Shown one piece after another: positions 9,369 to 23,413 of a stretch of DNA of 64,000 bases (positions are counted from its first letter, which is position 1; every line of letters begins with the position of its first letter). Both the position numbers and the translations under genes were made by a program. The notes under the pieces were generated by a model. That model was given only the letters and a program-made list of their open reading frames with translations, did not search any database and was not told the DNA's origin. The stretch spans positions 7,162,501 to 7,226,500 of the forward strand of contig NC_060021.1 of NCBI RefSeq assembly GCF_021134715.1. The letters run 5' to 3'. This DNA comes from Daphnia pulex (taxonomy: Eukaryota > Arthropoda > Branchiopoda > Diplostraca > Daphniidae).

Positions 9369-10638
9369 CTTGACTGCCGGTGTATTTTTTCGAATGCCTT
9401 CCTTCTACCGTTGACCGTGTTCAAGTCCCGAAAATACTTGCACATCAGCTGCGTCGCCAACTTGGGCCCCACGGGGGAGGAGGGCGGATATTATGATGGG
9501 ATAGAGGAGGGGTATAGTACAAAAAAGTGCACTACAGAGCCTCTGGTGGTCTAGTTCAAAATTGATTTTAAAAGTATTTATTTAAAAATAGTTTGATTCA
9601 CAGTAAATTCTGAATCAGTACACACTTTTATTGCTCATTTGTTTCTAGTTCGGTGATTTAGTGATTTTCTAAGCAACTGTAAGTTTAAATCGGCGTTCAG
9701 GACTACCGGCAGGTGACCTTAAGTGACGATACGTGATCTGAATACGTGTGAAGATAACTGCGCAGTTGGCCAAGATCTACAAAGCGGTTTATTCCACTTA
9801 AATTCCTAATGAATAAAGGATAAGGCTTCACTGTACGGCTTCAGAACTATGTTTTGAGTAACGTATAAATTAAATACACGAGTTTCCGTTTACCCCAAAT
9901 ATTTGTCTTATCGACCTTTGGTTTTTCGATTACTTGTTGCGATGAGCGCAATACAGGTGAGAATATCTTCATAAAGGTAGATAGTCTTGCTTGGTAGTTG
10001 ATTCCGATTTAGGTAATTTTATATGGTTCTTTGTCATTTATCTCTTTTGTTAAATGGCGCCTTGCCAAACAACTAGCGCCCCTAGCGCCCATACTCTGTA
10101 AAGAGCAAGTTCAACTACATACGCCTGTTCTCTGTTATCCTACTGCAGACTGCCGGGTCCAGGAGCAAAGATTCCCGGCTCTTTCTCTCTCTCCAAGTTA
10201 CTTCCATTTTTGTCTTACGCATTTGCGGCCGAGTAAGTTAATATTTTCTAGTTAATAACTAAATCGTCTTTACAAAGCGCTAGTTATTTCCCCTTGACAA
10301 CGCAATTGTCGTCCATTATTGTAAATCACCTTCGTAGTCCACCCCCCCTTTGTCTGTACACCATTCCATACACTTATTAAACGACGATAGGGTTAAAGGA
10401 ATACAAATTTCAATACATATTTTTCGATTGGTATTTTGCAAATCGTCGTTTGTTAATGATCACATGAGAAAAAGACGCAACGTAGTCGTATTATAAATAG
10501 CCTCTATTATTAGCTGTTCGGTGGCCATCTAGCGGCCATTATTAACAGCTTTATCGATTGTACTTTGTTTACCTTTTCGTTAATCTTTTGAATTGAACTA
10601 TTGAATTTGTTTGTTCGATTGGAACAGATTTTGCTGAT
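9369..10638. promoter_or_regulatory. Shared divergent promoter region of IDH and transhydrogenase
   Basis: 1,270 bp separate the IDH start codon (minus) from the transhydrogenase start codon (plus). There is no TATA box at a convincing distance from either gene. A good donor (ATACAG|GTGAGA, exon end 9956) and a possible acceptor just before the ATG (GGAACAG, exon start 10627) suggest a non-coding first exon for the plus-strand gene, which would leave only a few hundred bases between the two transcription starts. Start sites cannot be fixed from sequence alone. Confidence 0.5.
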
Positions 10639-13600
10639 ATGGCCAGCGTATTACGTGTTTCCTTAAACATCCAGGGGCAGGTCCAATCGCCCCTGCTCTG
10701 CTCGATTCGTGGGCTCCGCACTTATGCAAGACCACTCCGCAAGGACGCTAAGGATGCTAAGCCTGCTGAACCGATTAAAGGCATTCCTTACAAAAATCTA
10801 TCCATCGGTGTACCCAAAGAAATTTGGACTAATGAACGAAGGTATAAATAATAGCAGATGAAATGAAAGAATTCGAGAAGTAAGAAATTGCATGATATGC
10901 AATTCTAGAGTTGCTCTGACTCCTACTGTGACTGCGGCATTAGTCAAGAAGGGCTTCACTGTCAACATTGAATCAGGGGCTGGTATTGAAGCTCGTTTCC
11001 GCAATGATGACTATGCAGCTGCAGGAGGAAAACTCACTGACAAGAACACCGCCTTTAAATCTGGTAATATACGTCTTAACTGCTGTAGAGAAATATAATT
11101 TTAAAAAACATTTTTGTTGTTCAGACATTGTTTTGAAAGTGAGACAGCCAGTGGAATCTGAAATTGGTTTACTGAAGGAACATGGCAACATCATATCATT
11201 CCTTTATCCTGCCCTTAACAAACCCCTGGTTAGCAAAATGGCTGAAAGGAAGCTGACGGCTTTTGGTAAAAAAGAACTATCTATTTATTAAGTTTACTGT
11301 TCTAAAGACAATTAAATTTCTTCACTAGCCATGGATTCTGTACCTCGTATCTCACGAGCACAGGTTTTCGACGCTCTCAGTTCAATGGCAAATATTGCTG
11401 GTTATAGGGCAGTAGTCGAAGCCGCAAACCATTTCGGTCGTTTCTTTACCGGCCAAATCACGGCCGCCGGTAAAGTGCCACCTGCTAAAATTCTAGTCAT
11501 CGGTGGTGGTGTTGCCGGTTTGGCTGCCATTGGCCAAGCCAAAAACATGGGAGCCATTGTACGTGCATTTGACACCCGAGCAGCCGTGAAAGAACAAGTC
11601 GAGTCCATGGGTGCCGAATTTCTTGAAGTTAACATTAAGGTTCGAGATCTTAGGTTTCGTTGCCGGTTTACTGAGCTAATTTCAACGTTTGAAAAAAAAA
11701 TTAAACAGGAATCTGGAGACGGAGCTGGTGGATATGCCAAAGTCATGTCCAAGGAATTCATAGAGGCTGAAATGGCTCTGTTCGCCAAACAGGCCAAGGA
11801 AGTCGACGTTATCATCACCACCGCTTTGATTCCTGGTCAAAAAGCCCCAACCCTGATCACCAAGGCCATGATCGATTCCATGAAACCCGGCTCAGTCGTT
11901 GTCGACTTGGCAGCTGAAGCCGGTGGCAACATCGAGACCACCAAACCAGGAGAAATTTACACTTACAACGTGAGGATAGCAACTACTAAGCAATATGATT
12001 TCTTATCAACTGACCGAATGGACTCTCCTACAGGACGTAGTCCACATTGGCTTGACTGATTTCCCTAGCCGTCTGCCAACTCAAGCGTCCACTCTCTACG
12101 CCAACAACATTTCCAAATTCTTCCTCTCCATCGGCGAGAAAGATCACTACAACATCAACTTGGAGGATGAAGTTGTTCGCGGATCTATCGTCTTGAAGGA
12201 CGGTCAACTCCTGTGGCCCGCACCACCTGTGGCCGTTTCCGCCCAACCTCAAGCGGCGGTACGTGGTTTATATAAACTCTGAATCATCAACAGTTGCCAT
12301 AACCTAAGTAATCATCTCACAGGTTAAAGTTGCGGAAAAAGTAGCCCCTCCACCACCAGACTACTTCAACCTGACCCTTAAAGACGCTTTGGCGTACACG
12401 GGAGGACTTGGCACGTTGATGACACTTGGCATCAACGCTCCCAATCCCGCATTTACCACTATGACGACGACACTTGGCTTGGGCTGCATTGTCGGATACC
12501 ACACTGTGTGGGGAGTTACCCCCGCCCTCCACTCGCCACTCATGTCCGTCACCAATGCTATTTCTGGTATTACCGCGGTGGGTGGTCTCCTCCAAATGGG
12601 TGGCGGTTATTTCCCATCCAACACTGCCCAGACTTTGGCTGCCAGCGCCGCTTTCATTTCGTCAATCAACATTTTTGGTGGCTTCTTGGTCACCAAGCGG
12701 ATGCTTGACATGTTCAGGAGACCCAGTAAGAGAATAAAAAATGACCAATCGACCATTAAAAAACAACCCAACTCACGCCATTCTTTTGTTTTACAGCTGA
12801 CCCTCCCGAGTTTTACTATTTGTACGGAATTCCAGCCTCCGTCTTCCTCGGCAGCTACGGCTGGGGAGTACACATGGGATACCCTGAAGTACATCAGATG
12901 GCATACCTTGCATCATCCCTTTGCTGCGTTGGTGCATTGGCCGGCCTCAGCTCGCAAAAGACATCGCGTATTGGAAACATTCTAGGCCAGATTGGTGTCT
13001 CCGGTGGTATCGCTGCCACTTTGGGATTGATGAGCCCCAACATGGACACCCTCACCCAAATGGCTGCCTGCATGGGTGTCGGTGGTGTTCTCGGTACGAC
13101 TATCGCCAAGAAGATTGAAATCACTGACCTTCCGCAATTGGTTGCCGCTTTCCACTCGTTGGTCGGTGCCGCTGCCGTCCTCACTTGCTTGAGTACTTAC
13201 ATCGTCGACTTCCCGCACTTTGCCACCGATCCTGCCGCCAATGTCATCAAGTCAGCTCTATTCTTGGGTACATTCATTGGTGGAGTCACCTTCAGCGGAT
13301 CGCTCATCGCTTACGGAAAACTGCAGGTGGGAAAAGAAAGATTTTGATTAGTAAATCGAACGTCAACTAACTTGATATTATTTTTGTCACAGGGTATGCT
13401 CAACTCGTCTCCCCTTCTGCTTCCTGGTCGTCACGCTTTGAACAGTGGACTTATGCTCGGCAATGTCGCTGCCATGGGCTACTACTTTTACGACCCCTCT
13501 TTCGTGGCCGGTATGTCAATGTTGGGAACCACCACAGCCCTGTCGACCATCATGGGTGTCACTTTGACCGCTGCTATCGGAGGAGCTGACATGCCTGTTG

Positions 13601-14504
13601 TCATCACCGTCCTAAACAGCTACTCTGGCTGGGCTCTGTGCGCTGAAGGTTTCATGTTGAACAACAACTTGATGACCATCGTCGGTGCCCTTATCGGCTC
13701 TTCCGGTGCAATCTTGTCCTACATCATGTGCAAAGCCATGAACCGCTCCTTGCCCAACGTTATTCTCGGCGGTTACGGTCAGTTCTAAGCAGAATGAAAA
13801 CGTCAAAATCAATTGTAAAAACCCTCGTTTCTCTTTCTCAGGCACGTCTTCCACTGCCGGAGGTAAGCCAATGGAAATCACTGGCACTCACACTGAAGTC
13901 AACGTTGATGGCACTGTCGAGATGATCACCAATGCCAAGAACATCATCATCACTCCAGGTTACGGTCTTTGCGTCGCCAAGGCTCAATACCCCGTCGCCG
14001 AAATGGTTGCCCTTTTGAAGAGCAAGGGAAAGAATGTCAGATTCGGAATTCACCCAGTCGCCGGACGTATGCCTGGTCAATTGAACGTTCTCCTGGCCGA
14101 AGCCGGAGTCCCCTATGATGTCGTGTTGGAGATGGAGGAAATCAACGATGACTTCAAGGTAACAATTCATTTTTTTTTTTTTTTTTTTTTAATCAGGATT
14201 CTAAATTTAATTTTGTCTTTTCTTCCGGAAATAGGAAACCGACTTGGTACTCGTCATTGGAGCCAACGACACAGTCAACAGTGCCGCTGAAGAAGATCCC
14301 AATTCCATCATCGCAGGCATGCCCGTCTTGAAAGTGTGGCTGTCGCAGCAGGTCGTCGTCATGAAGCGTTCGATGGGCGTTGGTTACGCCGCCGTAGACA
14401 ATCCTATTTTTTACAAACCCAATGCTTCCATGTTGTTGGGTGATGCCAAGAAGACTTGCGACGCTCTGCTCAGCAAGATTAAAGATCATTACGAATCGCA
14501 ATAG
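10639..14504 (+). CDS. NNT: Proton-translocating NAD(P)+ transhydrogenase, mitochondrial (1066 aa)
   Basis: Inner-membrane enzyme that uses the proton gradient to transfer hydride from NADH to NADP+, feeding matrix NADPH. Coding exons: 10639-10841, 10909-11063, 11125-11265, 11329-11639, 11709-11969, 12034-12258, 12323-12725, 12797-13326, 13393-13777, 13842-14158 and 14235-14504, all GT-AG and in phase, 1067 codons including TAG. Residues 1 to about 40 form an Arg-rich, acid-poor presequence. Domain I (to about 430) starts at [13 protein letters not shown] and has the NAD-binding [13 protein letters not shown] near 225. Domain II (about 450-870) is the multi-span proton channel with conserved [19 protein letters not shown] and [20 protein letters not shown]. 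Domain III (about 880-1066) binds NADP(H), with [17 protein letters not shown] near 910, [15 protein letters not shown] and [18 protein letters not shown]. Length and order match the fused animal enzyme. Intron 10 contains a run of 21 T. Confidence 0.97.
14170..14190 (+). repeat. 21-T run in NNT intron 10
   Basis: A mononucleotide run that makes up about a quarter of the 76-nt intron and lies upstream of its acceptor, lengthening the polypyrimidine tract. Confidence 0.9.
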
Positions 14505-15079
14505 GTCCTAACTTACTGTGCATCCCACATATTCGTTCCCTTCTCTCGTGTAGTTGATCAACTTCGTTTGAGCAGATAAGGAGCGACTGTGTGTTCCTTG
14601 TGTTAGAAAAAACAAATCAAGTGCAAAAAAATTACAGTAATGGTGGTGTCTTGATAAAAGAAGACACTAGTACCGAAAATACAAAAACACGTTGACCAAC
14701 GTGCCTGTCACTCGCTAACGATGGCTGGCGGGGTAACGCAACAATGTCTTCTCTTCTCTTTTTTTTTACTCCCCTAGCTCTGCGTCAGTGTGTGGCTTTG
14801 CTGTGTAAAGGTTAAGAAACTTGTATCTCTTTTTGCACGCACGGCGCTAATGGCCAGGAAAAATAGGAAGGATTAATGGGTGAGGGCAAGTAACCAGTTC
14901 CTCGAGTCTTTACTGCCTCCTTGTATCAGCAAATGACACTTGTCTCCGTCAAGATAGATACGAGACGAGAAAATAACGAGACGGTCGGGTTTCTAAGATA
15001 TTACATTATCCCAAATATTTATTCCGATAACCGAAACTAGCGTTAGCAACGAATTTTCTTTGATTCTATTCAACGGGGC

Positions 15080-15092
15080 GGGGGGGGGGGGG
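15080..15092 (+). repeat. Poly-G run (13)
   Basis: Uninterrupted G run preceded by GGGGC. Confidence 0.9.
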
Positions 15093-16986
15093 AAAATGAA
15101 CGGCCTGTGGTAAATTACGTGTCTTTAACTACTTGTCCCTTGCACACACCTGCGCTTCAATTCTGCGAAGTGCTCGGTCATTTGCATAACAATTAAATTC
15201 GTCTGGCGACTGTCAAGATTGAAAACGAAAGAAATCATTCTTGTCGGCAATTCAGACGAATAAATCACGAGGATTAAGATTTAAAAACTGCTAAAATACT
15301 TGGTTAATCCACACGGATTACGGCGTAAATGTACATTTTAAAAAAATACCACAATAACTCTTCCATCAATATTATTTGTTTTCTGTCTGCTTCCTTGATT
15401 AGATTTTTAATTGAAGGACTTGTGAGGATTGAATCAATCCAATACGCGGCCTCCTTGCGCTGTTCTTCTTTTTCGACCTAATACGCTGTACATCGGAATG
15501 CAATATGCCATTGGTTTATGCGTGCAGACCTACAGCTGATGGTGAACATGAAAAGAGAATTATAACCGTTATACTATTGACTACCTATTGCTATATTCTC
15601 GTTCTTTCTCGGGGAAATACACGGCGTCGGGAGTGAACTGCACGCGATAATCACATTAATTCTCCGCTGGATGGTATAGGTATCCCCCATCTCGAGTGAA
15701 GTCTATATGGACTTATAGGTCACCACGGAATGACTTGGAAACTTACGACCAATAAGATCGATCGACAATTCCGATCCGTGCGTTTCACCTTTTTGCCCGT
15801 CTATATAGTACGCCTATATCTAAAAACGCAAGTACATCCATTTCCCGAAGTATTTTTAAAACAATCTGCAAAATCCATGGGCGGAGTGTTTACAGTTTGA
15901 CGCGTTTGAGATTTCAGAGGAACAGTCGAGCGTGAAAAACATTTTCCGCACTCTTTTCTTGGCTGCGTGTTTCAGCTTGCGACGTCCGCCGTATGAGATC
16001 GTGACCGGCCGGAAGTTGGGAATCACCGACGGTCGATAAACAAACACGAAGACGACGAAAAGCGAAACGACAACGACTGTGGGATGGGCCGTAAATCGGC
16101 GAGGATGTACACTGAGAATGGCGAGTCAAGAGGTACACACATTGAATTCGGATGCGATGGGCGGAGTTTAACGAGTACTACTACGTAGACGATACCGGGA
16201 AAAGAGGAAAAGTGTCGGTAAACATGTCCATCGTCATTTGTTATAATGCCAGAGGCTGTGCTGCTCCACATATAGCCGAAAAAAGAATATCTTTTCCTGA
16301 AAGGAGAAACGTGAAATGAAAAGAAACAATTTTTATTTTTTTGTCGGGACGGCCCGGAGGCCGGAAGAGACTCACTCGGTTATAACGGTGCGCATGAAAA
16401 ACGATTCTTTGCAATGATCGGATATCGTTCGATTAAGCCCCCCATCTCCCCTTTCCCCCGTTTTATTTCTATTTAAAAATAAAAAAAAATTCCCATTCGC
16501 TTAACTTTTCTGCCCTCTGAACTTCAAAAGATCTCAACTCGGTTCTTCCCGAAAACTAAGCCAATAATTCACCAACTACCCGAGGCGAATCGATAAAACG
16601 GGTGGATGATTTGGCAAATATTCCACGGTGTTGGCCCTTCCCAGAAATGGTGAGTCGCAACTCAACGATACGTGAAGTAATGTTACTATATACACACAAG
16701 TAGTATATACACATACACATACATGTTATGTCTGTTTCCCCCCCTTCCAAGTTTCAACAGAGCGATAATACGCCGGTGGTTTTGTAGCTAACGACACGCA
16801 CATGAGCTGCTCTTCCCCTAGTCCTACCAGCCCATCAGGGCGGAATTGGACAGAGAAAAAACGGACGATGGCCAAGGCATCAAAGAATGGGTCCCCCCCC
16901 AACAAATGTATAAGGTACAGGCCGAGGAGGAGGAAGAAGAGTGAGGAGAAATCGACGAGAGGACTAGAGGCTATATTGAAAAACGA

Positions 16987-16999
16987 GGGGGGGGGGGGG
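16987..16999 (+). repeat. Poly-G run (13)
   Basis: Uninterrupted G run in intergenic DNA. Confidence 0.9.
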
Positions 17000-19900
17000 C
17001 GTCGGCTATTTTCCAAAGGCCATCATTAGCGTCAGCAAAATTGCATGGCTCGGACACTGATCGATGAATGAAATATACACGCCCCAATAGCCTTTTTCAT
17101 TTTTTTTTCCACCCTCCTCCACACTATCTCGCTCTTACTTTCTATATTATCTACCATCTCTCTCTTCAAACGATTTAAGTTTGTTTTTTTTTCTTACCCA
17201 CTGCCGACGACGATAGTTCGAAAGTTATTGTGAAAAAAGGCAACGGCAATTTGAGAGAAGCAGAGCCGTCGAAATGGCAACAAATAAAAACCCCGTTGTA
17301 AACACCTAATATTACGCTCGGCGCTGGGATTCCGACACGCCATCGCCGCATATATAAAAAGCGATGAAATCAAATTCCGGGGGGCTCGTTTGGACACACA
17401 CATACAAGTTTTAGTAGTTAGTTCGCTATCATTTCTCCATCCATCATCAATCGACGATAAAGAATAGATCGATGGAGGAATATAGTGGCAGCAGCACAGC
17501 AGCATTCGACACCTCTCAGCCCAACGTTTTTCTTTCCGCCCGAATCTCAACAGCGAATCTCCTGCATCCGCTGCTGATTTCCTTTCTGTGATAAGAAATG
17601 AGAAAGGGTTGCAGCTGAGCTCTCACGCCAGTCGTCGGCGAGTGTAACGGCCTCAAGACAGAGATGATTACCATCTGGAATTGGGATCTATACGAGCTAC
17701 AATTATTGCCAAAGAATCAAAGTTGTTTTATATCTCCCACCTCCCACAAGAAACGAAAGAGTTTTTCTAAATGTGTCTGCACATGGTGGACGATGGTGGA
17801 CCCCATTCGTTATACTGCTCGCCTGCGTGCATGTGTGTAGTAATGTCGGTGCAGCAGCAAGGACCGGACACCGGTGAAATCGATCTTAATAATGACAGAG
17901 AAAAAGAAAAAAAAAAACGAGGCAGCAGAGAAAGCTGGGCGGAAGAGGTACGTACGCGAGCCGGGAGCTGCAGGCGGGCGGCCCCCTTTAATGCTTGGAG
18001 CATAGCCCGACATCGCCAACAATTACTAATACATAAGTCCTAGAAATATAGGATATATATATGTGTGTGTGGGTCCGTTTCTGGCATAGTGGAGGTCACA
18101 GTAGACCTATCCATGTCGGACATGATAAGACGGCATGACATTCGAGCTGCACGCCATGAGATTACTAACCTGATTATTGACCGTTTTCTTTTAGGTGGTT
18201 AGCGGTTAGCTGCCGGTTTGGGCTTGTCGTGTACATGGCAATCGGCTGCCGTGTGGATGCTCGGGTAACAAGGCAGCCGGATCACCTCTGCTGTTGACAC
18301 CTTTCACGCAACCCCGACGGTTTCTCTTAGCCGTAACGAGGTAGGAAAAGATGGGGCGAAAAAAAAAGTAAAGAAGATATATAGCGGATCCTTCCGCAGT
18401 GTACATTTGGCCACTTTCCAGCCGGATCGCCAAATAGTTACTGAAATTGCAAATAATACAAACGAAATCAATTACAGTCGCGAGTTCATCATATAAGCCA
18501 AAACTACTTTTAAATAATAAGAGGAAAGGCCATAAAATCACTTTTAATGTTATCGAACCGGGTTGCTTTTTCAACTGGATTGTCTGGATACACGACACAA
18601 TGCCGGCTGCCATTTTATGCTTGTCCGTCTAGCACAATACGACGTATAGTTCGCGGACAATTCTCATCAAATGTTCTGTCCGTCTATGATGTTAGCGCGG
18701 TCGATATCCAGACACAACAAGCGCCGGAAAGTCACGATCGCTAATCTTTGGACAGATAACCAATTTTTCATGTTAACATTAGCTCTAGATTGTACATAGG
18801 CCCATTGAAAATAAGAAAGTTTTCCCTATAAACGACAGCCAATTGGCGACGATCAATGAGCGCGGAACATAATAAATCATTTTGTACAGAAAATAAATTA
18901 CGAAGACAATAGTTGACTTGGAATCGCCCAAAATTTTGGAACGAAGAAAGAATATCAACTGCCAAATTGGGATTGTATTAGCTTTTCCGCTCTTATTTTA
19001 ACTTGTAACTATTCTCTAACTTTTCTCTCGTCCTTTTATGGCAGAAGGAAATCTGCCATCGGGAAACTTGACAATGTAAACCAACCACATTTACTATATA
19101 GCCATAATAATTGAAATAATAACGACAATGTCCTTTTTATTTCCTACGCAGCATCACTTCATACGCAGCAAAAGATGAAAAAAGTGTTCATGTGTGCACT
19201 AACTACTTGATCCAATCTTTCTGTCGAGTTGATTTAAAGAGAATCAACTCTAGACGACTAAAGTTTATCTAAGTACTACTCTGGCTCGCATCAAAATCCC
19301 CCCCACCCAAAAAATAAAAATACCAAAACTTGTTCATTCATACGGTAGTATAAAGTCCTTCCAGCCAGACTTATTTTTTTTTCTTTTTTGATTCCGCGTA
19401 TAAACAGATGAAAGGCGCATCAAGTCGTAAAAGGATATAACGTCGCATCAGAATATGACTCTTTTTTTCTTCTTCTTTTTCCACTAGACGAGAGCTGCTC
19501 GACGCATATTTTGTTGTTATTGGGTGTAAATAAAAGGCGCCAGACATGAAAAAGGAAGGAAAAAGTTGCCCGTATACGCCGCGCGGAACCGCCAAATGGA
19601 AAGTTTCTCTCTCTCTTGACACAACACAAAAGTGGGATTGGAAAAGTAGATATACGTAGTAGTATATAGTAAGGCCGAATCCGGAATAAAAGAGGTACCG
19701 AGAGATGCAATGCGCTGTGGTTTTTTGTTAAAAAAAGGATGGTGAGGGGGGGGGGGGAAGGATCTTATTGACTTTTCGTATTGAAATCTTATTTCCTCCT
19801 CCACCGATGCAAGCGCAAGAATAGAGCGCGGTACTAAATAGGCGTCGGTCTCGATTCCATTCATCACTGCGCCACGTCGAGAGTGTCATCCCACAACAAA

Positions 19901-21078
19901 TAAATAAAACGCAATTTCAAATAAATTTTACACTAAAGAAATAAGAAATAGGAAAAAAAAAAGTTGTGAGAGGGGATAAGGAACGAGAACGACGAGAGAC
20001 CTGGCGCAATATGGTAGACACAAACAACCGGTTCACACAGGCATTTCGTGCGCATCAACAGTTCGGTCTTCAGCTGCGGAGTAATGCGGATGAAACCTGA
20101 CCAAGTGCTGGCTCTCTTTCGGCACAAGATGCCGAGCGCTTTCTTTTCATCTAACTGGCCTAGTTATAGTCCTAACTCTCTTTAACGAATTTGACGGCCT
20201 GTTTTTTTTTACTCGCTTAATTACGATTCCGCTTCTCGTGATTCTCCGAAAATGTTCGTCTGCTGGCAGAGCTAGAGGGTCGGGATCTCCTCAATTCACC
20301 CACTCTTACATAGTCCGATCGTCATTTTCAGTTCCTGGCTTCTTTTTATGGGTCCACTTCAACTTATCCTAGGGTCTAGCCCACCTTTTTTTAAAAAAAG
20401 TTGAAATTTATTCAAACTGTATAACAACAAAGAATGACTTGATTGTTATTCATCTATTCGTTGTTATAGTTCAGATTTGACAGATTTGTGTGACTTGATT
20501 TTCGCAACTACGCAGTAGGCAACCGGCAATTTGATCGACTGGCGAAATTGATGATCGCTAATTATTATTGTATTGATCAACAGTGACGACGTCGAGGCCA
20601 ATACCATTACCAAAGTATTCCTGGATGTGAAAGAAAAAAAAAACAATCGAACAATTACCCCCCCTCGCTTATAACGACGTACAGAGTCTACATCATCATC
20701 TTCTGCATAAATTCAAAGTTGAGGGAAAGCCCCCTCCCGCTGAAGGCGGAGGCGTTCCAGTCGCCATCACGGCTCGTTTATTCATTTAGGATGAACCGAT
20801 TTTTCAAAAAAAGAGTTTGTGTCTCTACCGATGGATCGATACGTTCGATAAAAATGGCAACTGAAAAAAGAAAAAAAAAAACTTACTCGAGGAATTCTTC
20901 ACGGAATAATCGACAACTGCACCACCCACACCCGTCGGAGAAAAAGGTCATCCGCCGGAAGAGAAGTCTAACGCGGCAACTTAATTTGAGCGTGCGAAAA
21001 AAGCTTCGAAACTCTTTCGAAATAGAAAAGGGCACGACACTGAAAATCAAATCAAATCAAGAGAAATGAGAGAAGGAT

Positions 21079-21102
21079 ACAACAACAACAACAACAACAA
21101 CA
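21079..21102 (+). repeat. (AAC)8 microsatellite
   Basis: Perfect trinucleotide run of 24 bases. Confidence 0.9.
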
Positions 21103-23393
21103 TCCGAGAAGGGGGTTGAGAGGAGGTAAAAAAAAATCGAAACTGGAAGAATGAGCCCCGGCTCGAGTGGGCAGGCACACGAGAGAGAGAAGACGGCCGA
21201 GTGACGGCAGAGAGGAAATGATGGCCGATTGGATTCGGGAGATTTCATCCGTGCTCACTCCTTAAACGAAAATAAGTAAGGATTGGGAAGTGGGAGGAAG
21301 GAAAAAAGGGTGGGAAGGGGGGAGCGGGCGTGAAGGCAATCATCAGAAGGGGGCGGCTCAAAGGTGCTGCCCCGATCTGGCGATGGGTGAGAGAGTGTGG
21401 AGCGATCCTGGCGTCATCGTGCAGTTTGCAAACGACGTTTTCCACTCGCTATACAAAACGGGAGGGAAAATCCTTGCCTCCTTTTATGCGATAAGAAGGT
21501 GTGTGTATGTACACACAACACGCCTGGGAAAATACATTTATATCTTTCATTATCAAGATGAAACAGGGGAGAGAAGAGAAAAAAAGGAGCGACACAAACG
21601 GCGTCGTCTTTTAACGGGAAAATTACACGAAAAATCGCGAAAGGAAATGGAGCGTCACACAGTCGCGGGCGGGCGGGGAGCTGGAGGAGGAGATATTTTG
21701 TAGGACGTTAAGAGTAAAGTGGATGACGATGGCGCAATGGGGAATGAACGAACGAACGAACGAACCAAGCCAACAACGAGATTGGATCGACCTCGTCGTT
21801 TGACCTGTACTGCCACTCGGTTCGTCCCTTTTTTTTCTTTCTTCCATCGTTTCGCTTCCCAGTGCGGATGTGGATCCAGCTCGCGGGAGAATTCCGCCGA
21901 CGCCATTCAACGGTCGCAATAATAATAACAATAATCATCTTTCATCTTCTTTTATTTTCTGCTCATTTCAGCAACGAGAGTCACTTGACCGTCCCGTTTC
22001 AGTCGACTAGGTCCTCCTCGCTCCGATTGTTTTCACGCTCGGCAGGGCAGTCGAGGATGATGGGCGAATTCGACTTTAAACATTTCAGAACGTGACACGA
22101 AATGAAACTTTGTGCGTCCGTTAAAACAGTCGAACGAGGAAAAAACAGAGCGGCTGGCCGAGCTGAAAGAGGATTACAAACACGGAGCAAAGAGAAACTC
22201 TTCTCATATGTGTGTCTTCTTCTTCGACACTATATATCCAACAAATAAGAGAAAAGCTGCTGGACGCTGCGAGCAATCATGCGAGAAAAAGGAACTACTA
22301 CACTAGGAGCTCAGCAATACCAGCAAGCACTTCCAGTGTATGCATTTCAGCAGGGCCAGTCTATAGCCATCAAGTATCGCAACTGCTTTTACTGCCATCA
22401 CCGTAATACTAGAGGAGAAAGTCAAAAGATTCTTTAGGAAAACGGGGCGAAAGATTTTGGGGCTTTTGGGTGAATGTCCATTATTACATATATATATCCC
22501 CCACCCGCTTTTCCTTTGTACATTCCCGGCTCTTTCTCTCAATCTACACACAGGACAGTAGACACACATATTGTGATTTATTGTTTTTCGTGTTGTTATC
22601 TTTCCTCCCTCCCCCTTCCTCTTGTGTACACGCATAGTTATCTCTCTACCCCCCATCTTTCCTTGTACGACGTGCATTCTCGCGAATGAAGCTCGTTTAC
22701 TACCATCCGTGTGATTGTGGACGGTCAGCGACGTCACACGCCGGTCTCCCGAAAAACCATATCATTGTCATCTCTATAGTCCTCCCCCTTCCAACTCTTT
22801 CTTTTTTGATCAAGATGATGTACTCGCTCTTTTTCTTCGGCTCACCATAGTTAGAAAAGAGTTTCGCAGAGGAGGACAAAGAAGGGCCCCACCCAACCGC
22901 GAGACTTATAATATCTAGACTAGAGTTTGTAACGCTAAAAGGCCACTACTGGAAGGATAAAGCCCTACTATATACTCCAGCCGGGCGGACGAAAAAGGGA
23001 CCCGGCCTGTGACTCTAGCCCGTTTCTTTGTTTGACTTGGGGATTTCTATCAACTTTTTTTTTTCCAGTGTCCGGGATCTCTAACTCCTTTTCTCTACAA
23101 ATCAATTACGACAACACGAAACTGTGGAAAAATCTAAAAAAGAAAAAAGAAGAGAACTGTCAAGTTGCTATAGGAGGGAAAAAAAAGGGCGATCACTGAG
23201 TCAATAGGAGATCCGATTGCTCGTTCACAGGCGGGGTGTGGCGCTACCGTGTGATCGTGTGAGAGTCAATGTTGACGCGGCCACGCACTGCCAAACAGGC
23301 GCGCGGGCCGTGATTTTATTTTCCTTTTTTGTTTTTTCCTTTTTTCAAACTGTGAGATGGCGGACACGCTGATGATGATGGCCTCTTTTTTTT

Positions 23394-23413
23394 TCTCTCT
23401 CTCTCTCTCTCTT
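23394..23413 (+). repeat. (TC)n microsatellite
   Basis: Perfect dinucleotide run, about ten units. Confidence 0.85.

Larger units (their letters stand above)
14505..16999. other. NNT 3' flank and intergenic sequence
   Basis: Directly after the NNT stop this must include its 3' untranslated region, but a clear early AATAAA is absent; AATAAA occurs near 15258. Two long G runs are present (13 G at 15080-15092 and 13 G at 16987-16999). No coding exon is recognisable. Confidence 0.4.

Noticed and set aside
12894..13218. Minus-strand frames within NNT
   Set aside because: Shadows of conserved NNT exon 8.
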